This document shows positions 57,322-64,000 of a stretch of DNA of 64,000 bases, in pieces. The DNA lies in contig NC_012870.2 of assembly GCF_000003195.3 (NCBI RefSeq), forward strand, positions 17,848,501 to 17,912,500, in the 5' to 3' direction. Source of the stretch: Sorghum bicolor. Its lineage: Eukaryota > Streptophyta > Magnoliopsida > Poales > Poaceae. Under the pieces are notes generated by a model, which was given only the letters and a program-made list of their open reading frames with translations, had not been told where the DNA came from and ran no database searches. A program made the position numbers and the translations under genes. Each line of letters starts with the position of its first letter. Position 1 is the first letter of the stretch.

Positions 57322-59050
57322 TTAGGACATACAAAAATCAACATGACAAAAGAAAGCCCTAGATTATACTGACCATTTTCTCAGGATGCATAGAAGAAAT
57401 GGACCAGGATGCATAACATTTTTTCTTACAGACAGACGAGGTGGGGTACCAACAAAACTTCATGCGAAAGAAAAGCATCCACTACTTTGGTAACAGTTGT
57501 CAAGTACTACAATCATTACAAGGTATCCAGCATGCTTGGGGTGAAGGCAAGATTGACACAGAAGGATTCGCCTTTAGTCCAAGACCTTAGAAAGATTTCT
57601 TCAAACTGCAGGTGGAAGCTGTTCAAACTGCAGCTTGCCAGCTTCATGGAAGCTGATCTTGCTGCTCTTCAATCTGCCATATTGAAAAAGTTGTAAACTG
57701 CGGTATCTCAGTTTGATGTTATTGTGTCTGGCTCAGTCCTTATAGCAAAGTGGTAGCATCAAACTTCTCTTCCACCAATTTATGTTCTGCATGACATACA
57801 GAACAAATATAATTGTCAAGAAGGGGACCTGAACATCACCCATTAAGTGGGAAAAGAAATGCTCTGGATGTAACAACCCTAAACAAGACTGTGCGGAAAA
57901 TCTCAAGGTGCAAAAATGCATTATGTTGGCATACCAGAACAGAATGAGCAAAGAAGAACTACCTCTCCTCACTCAGTCTATAGAGCAAGAACATCATCTG
58001 TTTTACATGAGCAAAGAGACTGCCTCGATTTATGGCTATTTCGAGTAACAGAGGTTGTGGCATGACAGCAAAAGAAACTAACTTCCCGACATGCTGACAT
58101 GGACCTGAAAATATCATCGATAACTGTCAGGTTTTCCTGTAATCATCTAGTATGCAACATGCTCTTATATTTTCACTTAATATGCAACATGCTCATAATC
58201 AGATGCATACAAGAGGAAGAGGTTCATGTATCAACTATCACCTGCAAAGCAATAGTAATCATGTTCCGACCTGCTCATAATATGCAACATGCTCACTTAA
58301 TATGCAACATGTTCACTTATATGCAACATGCTCATAAATCATAATCATGTTGCGGCACTGCTACATATGGCTAATCAGTTACCTGGAAAGCATGCTGCTC
58401 AGCTGCAGCTAAACAGTTCTCCACAGCAAGGAATGAGAAGGGACTCCATGATTAGTTTCTTGCCATCCGACGATGAAAATAGAATCAGTGATGTTCACCT
58501 GCAAAACAAAACAAAACAAAACAAAGCAAATTAATTAACAAATGAAATTAAGTGAGCAATATAATTATACAAAAAGAACAAAACATTTCCCAAAAACGAT
58601 TAGAACCTGGATGGTCCTGCATACAACAAATGTTAAGGGGAAAAACAAGACAAAAAAGAACATGAGGAAAACATTAAGCGTTAGAAACATAACCTGTAAA
58701 AAAGAGTTAAGCAACAGATAGAATTGAGCTATATGAGAACAAACCGTAAATGATTCAAGCTTGATTAGGAACTTGTCAAGCAAAACACTAGTAACAGCTG
58801 TACAAAAACTTCAGTCAGCAAAGGCAAGTCAGTTCCCTGTGCCTGGATTACAGGACCAAAGAATCCTTCACATATTTACATTGACAGACACATGTACACC
58901 ACTCAATTATATTAAATCGCATTCAAGAATCGAAATTAGAAAGAAAATTAGTTGAACATAAAGTAAAACACACAAAATAACTAAATCGGAAGTGTGAAAA
59001 AAAAAGTGAAACAGCGAATGATTGTATCAAAGTACCACTAAATCAGAATA
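57322..59050. other. Intergenic; possible non-coding transcript, five TATGCAACATGCTC repeats
   Basis: A plus-strand frame at 57409-57696 is open but matches no family, and its apparent start has no context. TATGCAACATG(C/T)TC occurs five times between 58151 and 58333. Nothing else coding could be supported. Confidence 0.35.
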
Positions 59051-59265
59051 GGCGCTCAATCAAAGTTCACGAGTTACAACAAGGTCCCATGAAACAGAAT
59101 AGATACTACATAGACATTTATTCGGTGCATCTAAGGAGTCTCATATCCCTTCATATAAGTCTACAAAGAAGGAAGCTCTTATAGTTCCATCCTGTAATCG
59201 AAGGGAAAGGGGGTAGATAGAACGGAATTAGGTGGCTGGCCGAAGAAAAGGAAGTCTCATTAACT

Positions 59266-59697
59266 CTAGCTCAGGTCCATGCCATCTCCAACCTGGCTCG
59301 GGATTGGAGACACAGCAGAGTAGGACCTCTCGAAGGGGGAAGGATGCAGCTGTGCACCACGCCTGCGCTTAAAGGAACAGCCTTCATTGCTGTCCACTTC
59401 ATGCTTCCTGCGGATACCCCTCACTGCTTGCTGCTCCAATGGAGAGAGCGGAAAAAACTGTCCACTCACTCGGCAGAGCGAGTTATGGTTGTCATAGAGG
59501 ATCCTCTGGTTACAGTTTTTGTCGCAGATGTGAGTGGTTCCAGTGAGTTTGCAACGGTACATGTTCCCAAAAATGTGCTCGTTCTGGCACCTCTTGTCAC
59601 ACTTGTGACTAGGGTTTGACCCTTCTGTGTTAAGGATTGCAGACAAGAAAATCACATTGCTGGGCTCAGCAATCACAGATTTGCCAAATACCTCCAT
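59266..59697 (-). CDS. Conserved plant cysteine-rich protein (often labelled 'F-box protein family-like')
   Basis: One coding exon, 143 residues. The start is ATG at 59697 (MEVFGKSV). The reading frame is also open further upstream, but only to the acceptor TGCAG ending at 59756, with no other ATG. The middle has a regular series of cysteines and histidines (CDKRCQNEHIF, YRCKLTGTTHICDKNC, then LC), which suggests zinc binding. It is followed by FPLSPLEQQAVRGIRRKHE, a basic KRRRG segment and a conserved acidic C-terminus. The length and sequence fit a plant family conserved from grasses to dicots as I remember it. Some annotations call these F-box-like, but no F-box motif is visible. Cellular role unknown; the KRRR segment could be a nuclear signal. 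A 5' UTR intron and a TATA box support expression. Confidence 0.7.
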   Translation of the reverse strand: MEVFGKSVIAEPSNVIFLSAILNTEGSNPSHKCDKRCQNEHIFGNMYRCKLTGTTHICDKNCNQRILYDNHNSLCRVSGQFFPLSPLEQQAVRGIRRKHEVDSNEGCSFKRRRGAQLHPSPFERSYSAVSPIPSQVGDGMDLS

Positions 59698-59755
59698 TGC
59701 ACTGCCGCAAGAAAACTCTTCACAGGCCCCTTTCACTTTCTGAGGACAGAATTTT

Positions 59756-60568
59756 CTGCAACCCAAAACAAAAATTTGCTTCAGAGTTCTGTTTGGGAGC
59801 TAGTGAAATGACCACAATGTGCTATTTCTTTATGCTACTGCTGAGCCAACTCATCTGAGTAATATGTGGAAGAAAGGTAGACCACTGTGCATTGGCAATT
59901 GTTATGATAAGAACGGATTAACCAACAGTGCGGTAATCTAGCATATATAATTACAAATAAACTATAGCACAATGATTTCGCGCCAACTTTACCCAATTGC
60001 CCACGTCATGAATCTGTAAAAAGTTCACTCAGGCGCCTGACAAAAGTTCACTCATCTGTAAAACATGACAATCCACTGAATTTCATGCAGTTTGGTCAAC
60101 TCTGTAAAAGTTCGTGGTACCAAACCCAAATCTGAGTCGCGGATGATACAGCTGGCATTGAAACCTTGGACGATTTTAAAATTATCCAAGTAGATACATA
60201 GAATCTCGCAGACACAAACAAAAACAAAAAGGACCTTGACAAGTCAGCACGCATCCCTTTCAACGATGTAGGTGAACCAGAAACCATCCTCACCAAAAAT
60301 AAAACAAACGTGGACCCAGAAACCTAACTGCCCCACTCCTCTCATCCCTTCCACCACTGCAATTTTACTAGATCTGAACGGTAAAACCCTCCCCAACCGA
60401 CAACCACCCCCCATCATCCGCAATAAATTCAAAATAATTCCTCATACAGCCTTGTCTCGGCGTCCAAATCCAGGATAAACGCGACCGAACGATTCAGACT
60501 AACACCACCTAAAACCAAAATCAAGACGGGAAAAAGCTTCTGTCGAGTAAAAGCGATGGAACTTACCA
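59756..60568 (-). other. Intron in the 5' UTR of the cysteine-rich gene
   Basis: The donor GTAAGT lies directly after CAACCTTTGCTG (plus strand near 60563-60568) and the acceptor TGCAG at 59756. The 5' exon between about 60569 and 60735 has no ATG, so the intron lies in the leader. A long leader intron often raises expression in plants. Confidence 0.6.
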
Positions 60569-60760
60569 GCAAAGGTTGAAGGCGCAAGCCGAGGCAGGAA
60601 AGGGGTGGGAAGAAACCGCAGGAGACGACGCGTAGGGCTTGGCCCCCCCTTCTCTCTCTCCCTCCCTCCCTTCCTCTTCGCTTTCTCTCTCTCTCTCTCT
60701 ACGCCCGTGAAACGCGACCCACGCAGCTAGCAACAACGGCCGGGGAGGAGGAAGGCGCCT

Positions 60761-60770
60761 GATTTATAGG
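60761..60770 (-). promoter_or_regulatory. TATA box of the cysteine-rich gene
   Basis: CCTATAAATC on the minus strand, followed downstream by an AG/GA microsatellite-type leader (plus-strand TCTCTCTC at 60650-60700), a common leader type in plants. Confidence 0.65.
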
Positions 60771-61004
60771 ATCTTTGGCCTTGGCCAAATGACCGGAATG
60801 CCCACACATGGGGCGAGCGGCTGGGAGATGTCGACACGAAGCTCAGTCGCAAGTGCAAGCGCAGTGTCCCTGGCTCCCTGCACCAGCGGCGGCTCAGATT
60901 GGCTCGGCTCACGGCTCGATCAGTGGGCCCGACCTCCGATAGTTTATCCATACCAGACATTATTAGACATCGCCTCGTCTTTTCTTATAGGATCATGGCG
61001 TGGT

Positions 61005-62160
61005 GGAAAAAGTCTACATAACTCCGACTATTTTATCTTCTAAACTATAAAATCAGATATTTTATTTCTGAACTTTCAAAACCGATCAAATAACCCTCTC
61101 GAGTAGTTTTGAAGGGTGCTTTTGTCTTTTTCTTTTTTAGTTTTTCGCTGAATCTTTAAAAAGTCATAATAAATCACATAAACAATTATAAAATGAAAAA
61201 CTCAATTTTGTTGGACTCGTGATGAGTAGATCTACACAGTAAATATATAGTATGGTATACTTTAGTATAAAGTTTTTACGATAGCTTTAAATCTATGTTT
61301 TCCTATAATTAATTCAAATAATTCATATATATAGTTTCTATGGTTCAATTGTGGTAAAAATTTTATGATGAGCTCACTATTGTATTCCTGAACTATGGTA
61401 AAAGTTTTGTACCCACTGGATTACATATAACTTAGTCATAGATAAAGCATAGATTTAACAAGAATAAAGCTAAATAAACCTATAACTAAGTTATACGTGA
61501 TCCAATAGGTATAAAATTTTTATCATAGTTCAAGCATATAATAATGAGCCAGCCATAAAAATTTAACCACAATTGGACCATAGGAACTACATATATGAAT
61601 TATTCAAATTAATTACATAAAAACATAGATTTAAAAGTACAGCAAAATTTTTGTACTAAAATATATCATACCATAACATATATTCACTGTGTAGATCTAC
61701 TCATCAGGGCACTCACAATGCAAGACTCTATCACAGAGTCTAAGACAATTAATTACATATTATTTATGGTATTTTGCTGATGTGACAACATATTTATTGA
61801 AGAAAGAGGTAGAAAAAATAAGACTCCAAGTCTTATTTAGACTCTAAGTCCACATTGTTCGAGGTAATAAATAACTTTGGACTCTATGATAGAGTCTGCA
61901 TTGTGAGTGCCCTCAAGAGTCCAATAAAAATAAATTTTTCATTTTATGATTTTTCTGTGATTTATTATAATTTTTTAAAGATTTAGCGAAAAAAAATAAA
62001 AATAAAAAAAGACAAAACCACCCTCTAAAACCACTCGAGGGAGTTATTTGACCGGTTTTGAAAATTTAAAGGGTAGAATATTTGATTTTATAGTTTGGAG
62101 AGAGTGAAGCAGTCCATCCTAAATAGTTTAATAGTTTAAGGGTTTTACTAGACTTTTTCC
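61005..62160. mobile_element. Long inverted-repeat element (foldback/MULE-like), with nested MITE
   Basis: The ends are GGAAAAAGTCTA in inverted orientation. The left arm (about 61005-61240) and the right arm (about 61915-62160) pair over most of their length, sharing blocks such as AACTATAAAATCA, CAAAACCG and AAATCTTTAAAAA in the same order. Pairing continues inward past the nested MITE, with GATGAGTAGATCTACACAGT at 61211-61230 and its inverse near 61687-61706. No transposase is present and no target duplication was found. Confidence 0.7.
61707..61912. mobile_element. Tourist-like MITE, family A, copy 3 (complete)
   Basis: 206 bp with both TIRs, flanked by TCA (61704-61706 and 61913-61915). 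The opposite arm of the surrounding inverted repeat shows the uninterrupted site. It is the reference for the two broken copies. Confidence 0.85.
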
Positions 62161-64000
62161 TCACCTCGTCGTTGGTGTCTCCGGAAGTTTAGGAAGGCCG
62201 AGCTAAGAGCAGGTTGTTCCGTCATTTCGTGGCAATCACATGACAAATGGACTTTGTTGATGCGTCCGTGATTGAATATAATTATAGGATATAAGTGCTG
62301 GTCAAAGTAGTTCAAATTTGATTAAATTTATAATAACTATTATAAGAATTTTTTTACTTTAAATATTTTTTTATAAAAATATATTCTATAATAAATATAA
62401 GGTATTTATTTTGTATCATGAGTGTTTATATTTTTTTATATAAATTTAGTCAAAGTTTAATGTCTTGACTTCTCGAAAAACGAGAATTGTATTCTTTTGT
62501 GGAGAGAGAGTAGAATAGTTTAACCAACAATGATTGCAGCACGTGCACACTTATCTTTGTTCCATATTATAAGATGTTTTGACTTTTTTAATATATAGTT
62601 TTTGCTATTCATTTAGATATAACAGCATATATAAATATATAGTAAAAGTTAATATATCTAGAAAAATAAAAATATCTTATCGATTGAAATAGCGGAAGTA
62701 GCCAGTATCGACAAAACATGCTTATCTTTATACTTGCCTCCCATATACGTTATTACGAGGCTATATGAAATTACCAATGAGCAGTAGTATTAGGTATATA
62801 ATGAAGTACATACACATGTAGGTCTGTTTGGCAGCCTCTAACTTCTCCTGATTCTCTATGGCTAATTTAATGTTCTTCGAGATAGGCGATTTATGGCTAA
62901 AAGTACTTTTTGTTAGTTTTTAGACTAAATTCCAACATAGAAAGTGAGTGCGTGTGGAGTGAATTAGGAGAAACTTTTTTTTACTCCTAACCTTCTAGTC
63001 CTATTCATTCCGTAGAATCACTTCATACAAATAGCATAGAATCACTTCTTTAAGAAGAACTATTTGTTAGAGTTTCCACTACATTCAACTTAGAAATTGC
63101 TCATAAAGATATATCAAAAAGGCCCTAACTAATGTCCACTTTTCCTTGTATCAAGATTTAGCACAAGATGCGCAACAAACCAGGGGCGAACCAAGCCTTA
63201 GCTCTGCTAGGCCTAGGACTACCCTGATTTTTCTGATTTTAGCCAAAATTGTTAGTTCTAGTTAAATTTAGAAAGTCCAAACTAAAAAGGTCCAACATTC
63301 TTAAGTACTTCAGTCTTCAGGTCATCCCTTCACTTGGATGTTGCTCGCGCTTGGTATTCACTAGGTCTAGATTATATCTTGGATTATAGCATACTCCGTA
63401 TTGAATAGAGATATTTTTGTCAGGCATACCTTGAGTTCAAATCCTAGCTCAGTCACCATAGCAAACCAATCTACTAGCACCGTACCTTCCCACTTGATGC
63501 TGGCCCGCTTATATCTCAATTCACCTATATGGCTATATCTTAATTCTTGATCAATCCGTCACTTTCATTTGGCTCACGAGCATGAAAGCCACAGTCCTTT
63601 CATTAATCCTCTCCCAAACTCTTGATTCCCCCAAACTGAAGAGGCCAAAAGCCAAGAAGAGCTAGCGGTGAGGCAAGAAGCTAGTCAATGAGCAAGACAA
63701 TAATAATCGGTGGTGAATTTTTTGAATAATACTATTTTAATAAATAAGTACATAATTAGGTGTTACTCCAAAAATATTATAATGTCAGTAGTTCAATTGC
63801 TGATAGGCCATTTATTGACTTTTGAATTGTCCTTAAACCTACATGGCAGTGTGGCCAGCTGAGAGCCTATTGGCAAAACTGGCAATCTAGAAGCCAATTA
63901 GTGTTACCAGTGTTTAGAAATAACGACAAGGCTATCGGCTAATGGGATGCCAACTTATCTATTGGTTTTTTTGCCAATAGATCTGTCAAAGTTACTAATG
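62161..64000. other. Intergenic, repeat remnants only
   Basis: AT-rich. A piece starting GGTCTGTTTGGCAGCCTC at 62821 resembles a Tourist-type end, and AGGGGCGAACCAAGCC near 63182 resembles the CAGTGGCGGA hAT ends. No gene supported. Confidence 0.4.

Noticed and set aside
57409..57696. 95-codon plus-strand frame
   Set aside because: No family, no start context and no neighbouring exons found. Kept only as a possible non-coding transcript.
59698..59766. Extended start for the cysteine-rich protein
   Set aside because: The codon at 59766 is TTG and lies within the intron acceptor region. The first ATG in the exon is at 59697.
61005..62160. Mutator-like classification by a 9-bp duplication
   Set aside because: The 9 bases on each side match at only about five positions, so the superfamily is left open.

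Overview
This is a stretch of plant nuclear DNA, most likely from a panicoid grass such as sorghum or a close relative. The genes have GT-AG introns, the short coding regions are very GC-rich, and the intergenic space is full of grass-type MITEs and nested retrotransposons. The species call is an inference. No search was run, and protein families were assigned from visible motifs.

Three host genes are supported. A single-exon gene of the RESPONSE TO LOW SULFUR (LSU) family lies at 15480-15815 (+), with a TATA box 5' of it. An eight-exon plastid lipid-associated protein (fibrillin) gene lies at 52278-55952 (-), and its reading frame is complete across all seven introns. A small conserved cysteine-rich protein is encoded at 59266-59697 (-), behind a long intron in its 5' UTR and a TATA box near 60765.

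The rest is mostly mobile DNA. The left 14 kb holds a decayed hAT transposase piece, a probable solo LTR (2528-6500), a dozen MITEs (several nested in each other), and a LINE/RNase H relic. From 16590 to 32668 there is one CACTA transposon with a 3-bp ATA duplication. It carries a decayed TnpA gene fused to a Ulp1-like protease, a deleted Tnp2 transposase, and an intact small GRF-zinc-finger membrane protein gene. Its Tnp2 gene is split by a 9.36-kb non-autonomous LTR retrotransposon (21654-31009, duplication CACCT). One LTR of that element is split in turn by a 1.7-kb Helitron (28531-30244) carrying a captured host-gene end and a Helitron Rep remnant.

From 33926 to 45955 there is a young 12-kb Ty3/gypsy element of Tat type. 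Its 458/460-bp LTRs differ by three substitutions and a 2-nt indel, and its duplication is GTATT. It sits inside a MITE. Gag-pro and pol run on the minus strand. On the plus strand, between integrase and 3' LTR, it carries a spliced antisense gene with its own TATA box and poly(A) signals. Next to this is a 70-bp tandem repeat made of copies of its polypurine-tract motif. A 5'-truncated LINE (about 47400-49395), itself inside a MITE, follows.

The right end, 49.6-64 kb, is quieter. It has the fibrillin and cysteine-rich genes, a few small repeats, and a 1.16-kb inverted-repeat element beyond the last promoter with a MITE nested in one arm.
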